Positions 18,771 through 27,953 of a DNA stretch of 64,000 bases are shown here, in pieces. Made by a program: the position numbers and the translations under genes. This DNA comes from Thiothrix winogradskyi (GTDB lineage Bacteria > Pseudomonadota > Gammaproteobacteria > Thiotrichales > Thiotrichaceae): contig NZ_CP091244.1 of the NCBI RefSeq assembly GCF_021650935.1, forward strand, positions 2,914,001 through 2,978,000. Direction: 5' to 3'. Under the pieces are notes generated by a model. The model did no database searches. It was not told the origin of the DNA and saw nothing but the letters and a program-made list of their open reading frames with translations. Position 1 is the stretch's first letter. The number at the start of each line of letters is the position of its first letter.

Positions 18771-20278
18771 TGGTGTTCGCCGACCAAATGGAAACTACGC
18801 ACAGTACGTCCGTCAGGTTCAACCGAATGCAAATTAACATCGTAACCCCATAACTGGTGCACATGGCGTAACATTTCATTCACGTCACTATTCAACGGGC
18901 GGCGGTCGTTCAACACATGCTGCAAAGTCAGTGAACGATCACCGCGCACATTGACTTTGTAGATCTGAATATCCGGCTCCTGCTGACTAAGATTATATTG
19001 CAGGGATAACATTTCCCGCACCCGCCGATACCCTTCATCATTATGAATTGCGGCGACATCAATGGTATTTTTACGGTCGTCATCTTCCAGTGCAAACAAA
19101 TGAAAATCGCGAATCACTTTGGGCGATAAAAATTGCAAAATAAAACTTTCGTCGCGGTAATTGCGCATCACGTGATCTAAAGTGCTTAACCAATCACTAC
19201 CCGCAATATCAGGAAACCAGTGCTTATCTTCATCCGTCGGATGTTCACAAATACGCCGAATATCCGTCATCATCGCAAAACCCAGCGCATAAGGATTAAT
19301 CCCACTGTAATACGGGCTATCAAAACCGGGTTGCATCACCACATTGGTGTGTGAAGTCAGAAACTCCATCATGAAGCCTTCATTCACCAGCCCTTCATCA
19401 TACATTTCATTCAGGATGGTGTAATGCCAGAAGGTCGCCCAGCCCTCATTCATCACTTGGGTTTGGCGTTGAGGGTAGAAATATTGCGCTACTTTGCGCA
19501 CAATACGGATAATTTCACGCTGCCAAATATCCAACGCAGGGGAATTCTTTTCAATAAAATACAGGAGGTTTTCTTGCGGGTCTGGCGGAAAATTCCTGAC
19601 GGTTTTCTCTTCTTCACGTTCCCGCCCACGATGCGGTAACGTGCGCCACAAATCATTGAGGTGTTGCTGAATATACAATTCACGCTCTTTCTGACGGTTC
19701 TGCTCTTCTGCTGCTGAAATCGGTGCAGGGCGCTTGTAGCGGTCTACCCCATAATTCATCAAGGCATGACAAGAATCCAGCAACATCTCGACTTGCTCGA
19801 CACCGTGACGCTCTTCGCATTCACTGATGTATTTTTTCGCGAACATCAGGTAGTCGATGATTGCTTCCGCATCCGTCCACGTGCGAAACAAATAATTGCC
19901 TTTGAAGAAAGAATTATGCCCATAACAAGCGTGCGCAATCACTAGCGCCTGCATCGTCATGGTATTTTCTTCCATTAAATACGCAATACACGGGTTGGAA
20001 TTAATGACGATTTCATACGCCAAGCCCATGCGCCCCCGGCTGTAGTTTTGCTCCACATTGACGAAATGCTTACCATACGACCAATGGTTGTAGAAAACCG
20101 GCATCCCAATAGACGCATACGCATCCATCATCTGGTCCGAGCGAATCATTTCAATCTGATTCGGGTACGTATCCAGTTTGAATTTATCGCGGGCAATGCG
20201 AGCAATTTCGCGGTCATAGGCTTCGATGGCCGCGAATGTCCACTCTGAACTGGTGGAAATATAACGGTCAGTCATCAA
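18767..20278 (-). CDS. SpoVR family protein
   Basis: A 503-residue cytoplasmic protein matching the SpoVR/YcgB family (E. coli YcgB about 510). Landmarks are HWSYGKHF near 64, HACYGHNSFFKGNYLF near 115, NEGWATFWHYTILNEM near 275 and NPYALGFAMM near 325. Biochemical function is unknown. It is the last gene of the prkA-yeaH-spoVR unit, a cluster widely conserved in proteobacteria and tied to stress and nitrogen starvation. Its start overlaps the yeaH-like stop by four bases (translational coupling). Confidence 0.93.
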   Translation of the reverse strand: MMTDRYISTSSEWTFAAIEAYDREIARIARDKFKLDTYPNQIEMIRSDQMMDAYASIGMPVFYNHWSYGKHFVNVEQNYSRGRMGLAYEIVINSNPCIAYLMEENTMTMQALVIAHACYGHNSFFKGNYLFRTWTDAEAIIDYLMFAKKYISECEERHGVEQVEMLLDSCHALMNYGVDRYKRPAPISAAEEQNRQKERELYIQQHLNDLWRTLPHRGREREEEKTVRNFPPDPQENLLYFIEKNSPALDIWQREIIRIVRKVAQYFYPQRQTQVMNEGWATFWHYTILNEMYDEGLVNEGFMMEFLTSHTNVVMQPGFDSPYYSGINPYALGFAMMTDIRRICEHPTDEDKHWFPDIAGSDWLSTLDHVMRNYRDESFILQFLSPKVIRDFHLFALEDDDRKNTIDVAAIHNDEGYRRVREMLSLQYNLSQQEPDIQIYKVNVRGDRSLTLQHVLNDRRPLNSDVNEMLRHVHQLWGYDVNLHSVEPDGRTVRSFHLVGEHH

Positions 20279-21564
20279 TCAACCTCCTCACCCGCGTGTT
20301 TGCGGAACAACTCACGGAATACTGGGTAAATTTCAGCATTATTGCGCACCCGTTGAATCGCAAATCGATCCAGAAAATCACGCTGCAAATGTTCGTACAA
20401 ATACCACAAGCCTTGCGGATCACGGTCGCCGATTTCGATATAGGTGTAATACTGCACGAACGGCAAAATATCCTTAATCAAGGCATCGTGACAGCGTTGA
20501 TTATCTTCGTGCCAGTTATCCCCGTCAGACGCTTGCGCAACATAGATATTCCACTGACTGGGTGAGTAACGTTCTTCAATAATCTCGCCCATCAAATTCA
20601 GGGCGCTGGACACCACTGTACCGCCGGTTTCACGGGCGTAAAAAAAAGTGTTTTCGTCGACTTCTTGCGCTTGGGTATGGTGGCGGATAAACACCACTTC
20701 GATCTTTTCGTAGTTCTTTTTCAGGAATAAATACAGCAAGAAAAAGAAACGTTTCGCAGTGTCCTTTATGTCCTGCGTCATCGAACCCGATACATCCATC
20801 ACACAAAACATCACGGCCTTAGGCGATGGTCTGGGTATCTTGACCCTGAGATTGTATTTCAGATCAAAGTCATCCAACCAAGGAATCGCGTGAATCTTCA
20901 CATTCAAGCGTGCTAATTCAGCCTGCAATAACGCCTGTTGCGCAGTAGTTTCAGCAGTGGTATCGACCTGCTCCAGTAATGCTAACTCAGCCAAAATTTC
21001 ACGCCGCCGCCGCCGCTCTTTGCCACGGAGTGCGATGCGCCGCGCATGGGCACTGCGCATTGAACGCACCACATTAATTTGCGCCGGATTGCCGACTTCA
21101 CTAACCCCAGCACGGTGATAATCAAACGAATCGCTACTCAATAACTGGCGTTTCACCATATTGGGCAAGGCGAGATCTTCAAACAAGTATTCGAGAAATT
21201 CCTCCTGCGAAATCTGGAATACAAAGTCTTCCATGCCTTCGCCATCAGCGGACGCTTGCCCTGACCCACTACCGCCGCCCGCGCCACCGGGTGGACGCTG
21301 GATACGGTCGCCTTGCACAAACTCCTTATTGCCGGGATGCACAATGCTGCGTTTACCCCCCTGCCCGTGCCGAAATACCGGTTCAGAAATATCACGCTTG
21401 GGGATCGTAATACTTTCCCCTTGTTCCATATCCGTGATGTTGCGACGGCTCACCGCATCCGACACAGCACGGCGAATCTGCTTCTGGTAACGCTTTAAAA
21501 AGCGCTCGCGATTCACCAGACTTTTGTTCTTGCTGTTTAACCGACGATCAACAATATAGGCCAT
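20275..21564 (-). CDS. yeaH: YeaH family protein (DUF444, VWA-like)
   Basis: A 429-residue protein of the YeaH/DUF444 family with a von Willebrand-A-like metal site (CVMDVSGSMTQD, about residues 245-257) and a charged N-terminus (MAYIVDRRLNSKNKSL). I place the start at 21564, where the ribosome site GGAG-type sequence GAGTGCC precedes the family's conserved first residues; an in-frame extension to 21699 exists but only translates the REP-like intergenic repeat and overlaps prkA. It is coupled to spoVR downstream. In E. coli YeaH works with the kinase YeaG/PrkA. Confidence 0.92.
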   Translation of the reverse strand: MAYIVDRRLNSKNKSLVNRERFLKRYQKQIRRAVSDAVSRRNITDMEQGESITIPKRDISEPVFRHGQGGKRSIVHPGNKEFVQGDRIQRPPGGAGGGSGSGQASADGEGMEDFVFQISQEEFLEYLFEDLALPNMVKRQLLSSDSFDYHRAGVSEVGNPAQINVVRSMRSAHARRIALRGKERRRRREILAELALLEQVDTTAETTAQQALLQAELARLNVKIHAIPWLDDFDLKYNLRVKIPRPSPKAVMFCVMDVSGSMTQDIKDTAKRFFFLLYLFLKKNYEKIEVVFIRHHTQAQEVDENTFFYARETGGTVVSSALNLMGEIIEERYSPSQWNIYVAQASDGDNWHEDNQRCHDALIKDILPFVQYYTYIEIGDRDPQGLWYLYEHLQRDFLDRFAIQRVRNNAEIYPVFRELFRKHAGEEVD

Positions 21565-21583
21565 ACGGCACTCCTCTTTTTCT

Positions 21584-21608
21584 CCCTTCACCCCTTGCGG
21601 GGGAAGGG
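21584..21608. repeat. REP-like hairpin between prkA and yeaH, copy B
   Basis: Arms CCCTT-C-A-CCCC (21584-21594) and GGGGG-AAGGG (21599-21608) around loop TTGC, followed by more G-runs to 21621. It sits inside an apparent operon. It may attenuate expression of yeaH-spoVR relative to prkA or stabilise the upstream mRNA. Confidence 0.5.
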
Positions 21609-21631
21609 TCGGGGATGGGGGGTAAAAAACA

Positions 21632-23560
21632 TTACTGCGATTTACGTACCCGTAAATACCACTCAGCCAACAAGCGCACTTGTTTTTCGGTATAGCCACG
21701 CTTCATCATGCGCTCCACGAAATTGTCATGCTTGCGCTGTTCATCCGCTGACGATTTCGCGCCATACGAAATGACTGGCAGCAAATCTTCAGTGCTGGAG
21801 AACATTTTCATCTCAATCACGCGGCGCAACTTTTCGTAACTCGTCCAAGCAGGATTGCGCCCGTTATTGCTATTGGCACGCGCCCGCAACACAAAGTTAA
21901 CGATTTCATTACGGAAATCTTTCGGATTGCTGATACCAGCCGGTTTCTCGATTTTTTCCAAATCGGAATTGAGGGCAGCACGATCCAAAAACTCGCCGGT
22001 TTCAGGGTCACGGAACTCCTGATCCTGAATCCAGAAATCGGCATAGGTCACGTAACGGTCGAACAGGTTCTGACCGTATTCTGAATACGATTCAAGGTAA
22101 GCCGTCTGAATTTCCTTGCCGATGAAATCCACATAACGCGGTGACAAATACTCTTTAATGAAGCGAATATAACGGTCTTGCAATTCGCGTTGGTACTGCT
22201 CTTTCTCAATCTGACGTTCCAGCACATACATCAGGTGTACGGGATCAGCCGCCACTTCGGTGGCATCGTAGTTGAAAACTTTGGACAAAATCTTGAAAGC
22301 GAAACGGGTAGACAAGCCATTCATGCCCTCATCGACACCGGCAGCATCCTGATACTCTTGGATAGTCTTGGCTTTTGGATCAATATCCTTAAGATTTTCA
22401 CCATCGTAAATACGCATCTTGGAATACATGCTGGAATTTTCCGGTTCTTTCAGGCGTGACAGCACAATAAACTGTGCCAACATCTTCAAGGTATCCGGTG
22501 CGCATGGCGAAGCTGCCAACGAGCTATTGACCAGTAACTTTTCGTAAATCTTGATTTCTTCGGTAACACGCAAGCAATACGGTACTTTGACAATCGAAAC
22601 CCGGTCAATAAATGCTTCGTTGTTGCGGTTATTTTTGAAGGTCTGCCATTCAGATTCGTTGGAATGCGCCAGAATTACCCCGCTGAATGGAATCGCACCG
22701 ATACTTTCCGTACCGTTGAAATTGCCTTCCTGTGTTGCGGTCAACAGCGGATGCAGCACTTTGATCGGCGCTTTGAACATCTCCACGAATTCCATCAGCC
22801 CTTGGTTCGACAAACACAAACCGCCGGAATAGCTGTAAGCATCGGTATCGTTTTGCGGGAAATCTTCCAGCTTGCGAATGTCGACCTTGCCCACCAGTGA
22901 CGAAATATCCTGATTATTTTCATCACCCGGTTCGGTTTTAGACACCGCAATTTGGTTGAGGCGTGAAGGATAACGTTTCACCACGCGGAACTTGGTAATG
23001 TCGCCACCGTATTCGTGCAAGCGCTTGACTGCCCAAGGCGACATCACGGTTTTCAGGTAACGGGTCGGAATTCCGAAATCTTCTTCCAGAATTGCGCCGT
23101 CTTCTTCCACATTGAACAAGCCCAGCGGGGATTCGTTAATCGGTGAATCTTTAATGCAGTAAATCGGGGCTTTTTCAATCAGCGCTTTGAGGCGTTCAGC
23201 GAGGGAGGATTTACCACCGCCCACCGGCCCCAACAGATACAGCACTTGCTTGCTCTCTTCCAAGCCTTGCGCTGCGTGACGGAAGAAGGACACGATTTGC
23301 TCGATGCACTCTTCCATCCCATAAAATTCAGAAAATGCAGGATAGCGCCGGATCACTTTATTGGAAAACATCCGGCTCATGCGAGGGTCGCGGGAAGTAT
23401 CGACCAGTTCCGCTTCACCGATGGCGTACAACATACGTTCAGCGGCAGTGGCGTAAGCCATGCGGTCGCGCTTGCACAGATCAAGATACTCTTGCAGCGA
23501 GTACTCTTCTTCTTGCAAGGCTTCATAGCGCGATTGATAGTGATTGAAAATGCTACTCAT
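21632..23560 (-). CDS. prkA: PrkA family serine protein kinase
   Basis: A 642-residue protein: AAA+ domain with Walker A GPVGGGKSS (111-119) and a C-terminal PrkA kinase-like region (about 400-620). E. coli YeaG is about 644 residues, so length is standard. PrkA/YeaG is a cytoplasmic kinase/AAA+ protein of the nitrogen-starvation and stationary-phase response. It is the first gene of prkA-yeaH-spoVR. Upstream at 23648-23665 is a good sigma-54 promoter candidate, matching what is known of yeaGH in enterobacteria. Confidence 0.95.
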   Translation of the reverse strand: MSSIFNHYQSRYEALQEEEYSLQEYLDLCKRDRMAYATAAERMLYAIGEAELVDTSRDPRMSRMFSNKVIRRYPAFSEFYGMEECIEQIVSFFRHAAQGLEESKQVLYLLGPVGGGKSSLAERLKALIEKAPIYCIKDSPINESPLGLFNVEEDGAILEEDFGIPTRYLKTVMSPWAVKRLHEYGGDITKFRVVKRYPSRLNQIAVSKTEPGDENNQDISSLVGKVDIRKLEDFPQNDTDAYSYSGGLCLSNQGLMEFVEMFKAPIKVLHPLLTATQEGNFNGTESIGAIPFSGVILAHSNESEWQTFKNNRNNEAFIDRVSIVKVPYCLRVTEEIKIYEKLLVNSSLAASPCAPDTLKMLAQFIVLSRLKEPENSSMYSKMRIYDGENLKDIDPKAKTIQEYQDAAGVDEGMNGLSTRFAFKILSKVFNYDATEVAADPVHLMYVLERQIEKEQYQRELQDRYIRFIKEYLSPRYVDFIGKEIQTAYLESYSEYGQNLFDRYVTYADFWIQDQEFRDPETGEFLDRAALNSDLEKIEKPAGISNPKDFRNEIVNFVLRARANSNNGRNPAWTSYEKLRRVIEMKMFSSTEDLLPVISYGAKSSADEQRKHDNFVERMMKRGYTEKQVRLLAEWYLRVRKSQ

Positions 23561-23947
23561 TGTGTACCCCTTTCACGGTAAATACGGGGGCAGCTAACTG
23601 CCCTGCGGTGTATATACAGACAACTATCTGCTGTCGATAGTGACAGTTTGCAAGTGAAATGCCAAGTGACTGCAAACTGGCTAATGTTGAATTCCTGCCT
23701 ACTTATTATTTTAGACTACTGATCCGCTCAAAAGTGTGATCAGCCGACCGTTAATGTCTACAATTTAAACCGAAATTACCACTATCAACACAAATAGCTG
23801 ATGAACGGGAGGAATCCTCAAGCCCAACTGAAAAGAACCTTTCCTCACTAAAGTTTATCTGCTATACCACTGTGGCTGAATCTATCAATGATAGCCATTG
23901 GTAAATTCAATGCTGACTAATGAGAGAAATTGAGGAGGAGATTTTCT
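23561..23947. other. Divergent intergenic region, about 390 bases
   Basis: No gene fits here. It contains a sigma-54 promoter candidate for prkA (23648-23665, minus strand), an inverted repeat CTGATC-N13-GATCAG (23719-23743) at a distance suitable for an activator site, a short repeat CTATC-N7-GATAG near 23624, and the leader of the plus-strand SCP2-like gene with a strong ribosome site at 23930-23938. Confidence 0.6.
23648..23665 (-). promoter_or_regulatory. Candidate sigma-54 promoter for prkA-yeaH-spoVR
   Basis: On the minus strand the bases read TTGGCATTTCACTTGCAA: the GG and GC elements are separated by ten bases as sigma-54 requires, and TTGGCA and TTGCA match the -24 and -12 boxes. 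Transcription would start near 23638, giving an untranslated leader of about 78 bases. Confidence 0.6.
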
Positions 23948-24478
23948 ATGTTAAAACAAACAACTTTGGCAACCTGCCTACTGATGCTGGCGGTAGCGCC
24001 TGTCCAAGCGGCGGAATTTATGGATGCGGCATGGGCGAAACAAGCCTGTGATGCTTGGAATGCTGATACCACCTTAACCACGGGTTTAAAAGAGACCGAC
24101 GGCTATTCATGGATTCAAAATGACAACAGCCGAGGCTACAAGTTGGTGCAAATGTACCGTACTGATTGCGGCGAAAGCACCAAAGTGCAGCTCAACATCA
24201 GTTTGCAAAATGACAAAGCCATGTGCAATTACGGCGGCGTACCGGATGGTAAAAAAATGGATGCCAGCTACGACTACCTCATGCACGCTACTGATGCAGA
24301 TTGGGCGTGCATGGGTGAAGGCAAGTTCGGTTGTGGTGCAATGGGTGCAATGGGTACGGGCAAGCTCAAATTCAACGGCCCCAAAATGGAAGCGATGAAA
24401 GTCATGGGGCCATTCGAGAATTTCCTTAAACTCACCGGCAAAGTCGCGGGTACAAAAACGGAATGCAAAGCTAAGTAA
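23948..24478 (+). CDS. Secreted SCP2-like (sterol-carrier-fold) protein, Cys-rich
   Basis: A 176-residue exported protein. The signal peptide (about 1-22, ending VQAAE) is followed by a domain I read as SCP2-like, from LNISLQNDKAMCNYGG through the typical ADWACMGEGK and GKLKFNGPKMEAMKVMGPFENFLKL segments. The mature part has six Cys, which suggests disulfides in the periplasm. SCP2 folds bind hydrophobic ligands; the ligand here is unknown. The ATG at 23948 is chosen over upstream frames because GAGGAGGAG precedes it at ideal spacing. It is a single gene, followed closely by creD. Confidence 0.7.
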   Translation: MLKQTTLATCLLMLAVAPVQAAEFMDAAWAKQACDAWNADTTLTTGLKETDGYSWIQNDNSRGYKLVQMYRTDCGESTKVQLNISLQNDKAMCNYGGVPDGKKMDASYDYLMHATDADWACMGEGKFGCGAMGAMGTGKLKFNGPKMEAMKVMGPFENFLKLTGKVAGTKTECKAK

Positions 24479-24549
24479 GCCGTTTGGGGTGAGGTTGCTC
24501 CCGCGCAAAACATGCTATTATCCGCCCGGTCAACCCTAGGATAAGAACC

Positions 24550-25923
24550 ATGTCGGAGCATCTTCCCCCTCAACTACCCAAATCCGCGCTATATCAGTTA
24601 TCGCAATCGCTCAGTTTACGCACCCTCATCGTCATTTTGCTGGGGCTATTGATGTTAATCCCCTTGTTTTTTGCCGAACAAGCGGTGAAAGAGCGCCAAA
24701 CCCATTACCAAAATGCCCTGAACAGTGTGGCGGAACGTTGGGGTGGCAAACAAACCCTCATCGGTCCAGTCTTGGTCGTGCCATATGTTGAGCACTTCAC
24801 CAGCGTTGACACCATCAGCGATGAAAACGGCGAAACTCGCGTCGTCAGCAAAGATATTTTCAACGACCGTACCGCTATCCTGCTGCCGGAGTCCCTAGAA
24901 ATCCGCGCTAATCTCAACGAAGAACACCGTCAGCAAGGGATTTACGATGCCTTGGTTTACAACGCAACCATTAATCTGAGTGGTAAATTCAACCATGCAC
25001 AAGTCCTGCAATCCAGTGAAGGTGAACGCCGCATTCTGTGGAATAAAGCCTTCATCGCCCTAGGGTTAAGCGACCAACGCGCCATTGATACCGCCTCCAG
25101 CTTTTTCTGGAATGATGGGCGTATCGACATGCAACCCGGTACTCGTTTAAGCAAATTGCTGCCTTCTGGTTTTCATATTCCCTTGAGCGTGAATGCCGAT
25201 AGCACCACCAGCAATGAATTCAAACTGACCCTCAACCTGCGCGGTAGTGATGGATTATTTTTCGCACCGTTGGGGCAAACCACCGCCATTCGCATGACCT
25301 CGGCATGGACTCACCCCAACTTTCAGGGCGATTTATTACCCAATGAACACGCCGTCACCGAAGCAGGCTTTAATGCCGCATGGGACATCCCCCACCTCGT
25401 GCGCAGCTACCCGCAATATTGGGTGCTCGAAGATCAGCAAACCTACGACTTACACAGCTTTAGTGCCGGGGTAAACTTGCACGAACCCGCCTCGCTCTAC
25501 ACCCTGATTGAGCGTGCGGTGCAATACGGCGCACTGTTTATTGGCATGACCTTCTTGGTATTTCTCGCCTTTGAAATCAGCCTGAAACAACGCCTGCATG
25601 TCTTGCAGTACGGCTTGGTTGGGGTGGCGTTATCGCTGTTTTACCTGATTTTACTGGCAGCAGCCGAACACATTGGCTTCCTGTACGCCTATATCGCCGC
25701 ATCAGCCACCACCATTCTCTGCATTACGGTTTATACCGGGATGGTATTGCGTAACGGACGGCGGACTTTCCTGCTGTTTTTGCTGCTCGCGCTATTGTAC
25801 GGCTTGCTGTATTTACTGCTACAAAGGGAAGATTACGCCCTAGCGATTGGTGTGGGGTTATTGTTGTTTGCCACCATGATTATGATGTACGTGACTCGTC
25901 ACCTGCTTTCCACACCCAAATAA
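24550..25923 (+). CDS. creD: Inner-membrane protein CreD
   Basis: A 457-residue membrane protein matching CreD (cell envelope integrity protein, DUF4153-unrelated). One N-terminal helix (about 23-42) and a large periplasmic part containing WGGKQTLIGPVLVVPY and the GRIDMQPG region precede a cluster of five or six helices at the C-terminus (about 325-450). E. coli CreD is 450 residues. Known only as a CreBC-regulated gene affecting envelope phenotypes; no creB or creC is nearby. Its end overlaps the convergent methyltransferase gene by 44 bases. Confidence 0.92.
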   Translation: MSEHLPPQLPKSALYQLSQSLSLRTLIVILLGLLMLIPLFFAEQAVKERQTHYQNALNSVAERWGGKQTLIGPVLVVPYVEHFTSVDTISDENGETRVVSKDIFNDRTAILLPESLEIRANLNEEHRQQGIYDALVYNATINLSGKFNHAQVLQSSEGERRILWNKAFIALGLSDQRAIDTASSFFWNDGRIDMQPGTRLSKLLPSGFHIPLSVNADSTTSNEFKLTLNLRGSDGLFFAPLGQTTAIRMTSAWTHPNFQGDLLPNEHAVTEAGFNAAWDIPHLVRSYPQYWVLEDQQTYDLHSFSAGVNLHEPASLYTLIERAVQYGALFIGMTFLVFLAFEISLKQRLHVLQYGLVGVALSLFYLILLAAAEHIGFLYAYIAASATTILCITVYTGMVLRNGRRTFLLFLLLALLYGLLYLLLQREDYALAIGVGLLLFATMIMMYVTRHLLSTPK

Positions 25924-26566
25924 CATCATTGCGCGGGTCACGGTAATCGGCTTCCAGTTTGCTGATGGGTAGGTCAGCAAACAGTGTAGCAATGCGGCGC
26001 GGTGGCAACATCGGATGACCAATTTTGAAACCCGTGGTCGCATTCAGCCAAGTACGCCATTGCGCTGCTGTTGACAGCTTATCCCCGTGAAACTGGCTAT
26101 TCGGCGCATGAATGTAGAGCAAACCACCGGGCGCTAATAAACCGCAAAGCTGCTGGGCAAACGTCTGGTCATGTTGGCAGTAATACCAGCAAATCCGATT
26201 AAAAATCAGGTCAAAACTCGCCGGTTCCAGCGCTTGGGTATCTTCCAGATAGCCTAACGACCACTGCAAATTCACCTTGGCAGTCGCCGCTTTTTCTTGC
26301 GCAATACGCTGATAAGTATGCGAAATATCGTGCCAAGTCACATCCGCCCCCCGCTGTGCCAAGGCAACGCTGTATTGCCCCGCTCCCGCGCCCATATCCA
26401 GAATGCGTTTGCCTTGCAAACCACCCAATTGCGCATCGAGCTTATCCAGCAAGGCGTGATCGACCATTTGCCATTCGGCAGCGGCGTATTCCTGCGCCCA
26501 TGCGGGATCAACCGGATCCCAACCTTTTTCTGGGCGATGCAGCTTGCTATGCAACCAATTGATCAC
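25880..26566 (-). CDS. Class I SAM-dependent methyltransferase
   Basis: A cytoplasmic methyltransferase of about 228 residues with motif I ILDMGAGAGQYSVAL near 57-71, an acidic residue after strand 2 (TWHDISHT), and LIFNRICWYYCQHD and GGLLYIHAPNS for motifs IV and V. The substrate is unclear. The start may be GTG at 26566, which has AAGGTGG at good spacing, or GTG at 26575. The N-terminal WDPVDPAWAQEY resembles CmoM/SmtA-like enzymes only weakly. Convergent overlap with creD. Confidence 0.75.
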   Translation of the reverse strand: MINWLHSKLHRPEKGWDPVDPAWAQEYAAAEWQMVDHALLDKLDAQLGGLQGKRILDMGAGAGQYSVALAQRGADVTWHDISHTYQRIAQEKAATAKVNLQWSLGYLEDTQALEPASFDLIFNRICWYYCQHDQTFAQQLCGLLAPGGLLYIHAPNSQFHGDKLSTAAQWRTWLNATTGFKIGHPMLPPRRIATLFADLPISKLEADYRDPRNDVIWVWKAGDESRTS

Positions 26567-26732
26567 CGTAACCACCTTTATTGAAATACATTTTTTAATC
26601 GGTAAAGCCTAACGATTGAAGTTGGTATGGTGCTGCGAAATACAGGTTAAACGGTAATTTTTCTGGATAACTGGCAAGGTCTATACTGGAACAGTCTTGT
26701 TTGCTTTTTGTATAGCTTTTGAGGGGATAGGT

Positions 26733-27830
26733 ATGATGAAGCTGGAATGGCAGAGCAGCGTTGCCAAACACTGCGATTGTTGGTTTACCCAAGCGTCTGC
26801 CAGCAGCGGCACTGGCGTAACGGCAACACCCTTTGCAGCCGGTGAACGGTTAACGCCAACTCAGATAGCCCCAGTTACCTTTCCCCGTGCGCAATTCATG
26901 ACCCGGCAGCGTCAACTCACGGTTGAACCACGCAGCGGACGCTTTTACCCGCAAGCGTATGCGTGGGAAGCACTGGATTGCAGCCGCAGTGAATTTCGCC
27001 CCTTCCGTTTGATCGCTGCCACGCCGGATACCTTGACCGCCGACCTCAATCACCCGCTTGCCGCTTACCCACTGACGATTATTGCAGCGGAACACGCTCT
27101 CATCACACCGGAAATTTTCAAGGCACTCACCGAAACCGGCGCGGGGATGCAAGTACCCTACCCCGGCGTATCCACCGATTACTACGCCACCACTTACCCA
27201 TTCACCCGCCCGGATGAACGTGAGGATGCGCAGTTTTACACAGCACCACGTTTCGTCAATCATTTGGATACCACCGCGCTGGCGCAAGTCACCGCTTTGT
27301 ATGGGCGTTTGTTGCAACCCGGTATGCATATCCTCGATCTCATGACCAGCCATGTCTCGCACCTACCCGACACGTTGACAGACCTGCACGTTACCGGACT
27401 CGGCATGAACGCTGCGGAATTGTCCGCCAATCCGCGATTGCATCACCGTGTCGTCCACGATCTCAACCAAACCACACCATTACCCTTTGCCGACAATAGC
27501 TTTGATGCGGTTATTTGCACGGTTTCCATCGAATATTTAACCCAGCCATTAGCGGTTATGCAGGAATTAGCACGGGTAACGCGCAGCGGTGGCAAGGTGA
27601 TTATGACGTTTTCAACCCGTTGGTTTCCGCCTAAAGCCATTACGGTTTGGACAGAAATGCACCCGTTTGAACGCCAAGGCTTGGTGTTGGATTATTTTCT
27701 GAAAACGGTGCAGTTCCGCGACTTGCATACCGAATCGGTACGGGGATTACCGCGCCCGATGAATGATCCGCATCGGCGCGAAACGGCGCTGTCTGATCCG
27801 ATTTTTGCGGTGTGGGGGACGGTTGCCTGA
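26733..27830 (+). CDS. Methyltransferase with SlyD/FKBP-like N-terminal region
   Basis: A 365-residue protein. Residues about 60-125 resemble the SlyD/FKBP fold, ending in TADLNHPLAAYPLTI, close to the hallmark D-NHPLAG of SlyD. The C-terminal half is a class I methyltransferase-like domain (MHILDLMTSHVSHLP near 200, LPFADNSFDAVICTVSIEYL near 255, RSGGKVIMTF near 290). Motif I lacks the usual GxGxG, so SAM binding is uncertain. The start at 26733 follows GAGGGGATAGGT. Transcribed towards the lipid-modification cluster and possibly part of it. Function unknown. Confidence 0.7.
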   Translation: MMKLEWQSSVAKHCDCWFTQASASSGTGVTATPFAAGERLTPTQIAPVTFPRAQFMTRQRQLTVEPRSGRFYPQAYAWEALDCSRSEFRPFRLIAATPDTLTADLNHPLAAYPLTIIAAEHALITPEIFKALTETGAGMQVPYPGVSTDYYATTYPFTRPDEREDAQFYTAPRFVNHLDTTALAQVTALYGRLLQPGMHILDLMTSHVSHLPDTLTDLHVTGLGMNAAELSANPRLHHRVVHDLNQTTPLPFADNSFDAVICTVSIEYLTQPLAVMQELARVTRSGGKVIMTFSTRWFPPKAITVWTEMHPFERQGLVLDYFLKTVQFRDLHTESVRGLPRPMNDPHRRETALSDPIFAVWGTVA

Positions 27831-27890
27831 GCGTAGTCGAAGTCCGTAACGATAAACCCCACAAAAAATTTGTTTTTTAGCATTTTCCTG

Positions 27891-27921
27891 CATCCATAAC
27901 GCATACTCGACCGTATAAGTA
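27891..27921 (+). promoter_or_regulatory. Possible ECF-type promoter of the lipid-modification cluster
   Basis: GCATCC (27890-27895) and CGTATAAGTA (27912-27921) precede the oxidoreductase gene with a 16-base gap. The pair resembles promoters of the RpoE/ChrR singlet-oxygen regulon that often controls this type of gene cluster (TGATCC / CGTA-type). I cannot test the match, and no standard sigma-70 promoter is more convincing here. Confidence 0.3.
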
Positions 27922-27953
27922 AGGTATAGGTTTTGACAAAGGAAGTGCGTTAT

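Noticed and set aside
21565..21699. N-terminal extension of the yeaH-like gene by 45 residues
   Set aside because: It translates the REP-like hairpin and overlaps prkA; YeaH proteins begin at the ATG at 21564.
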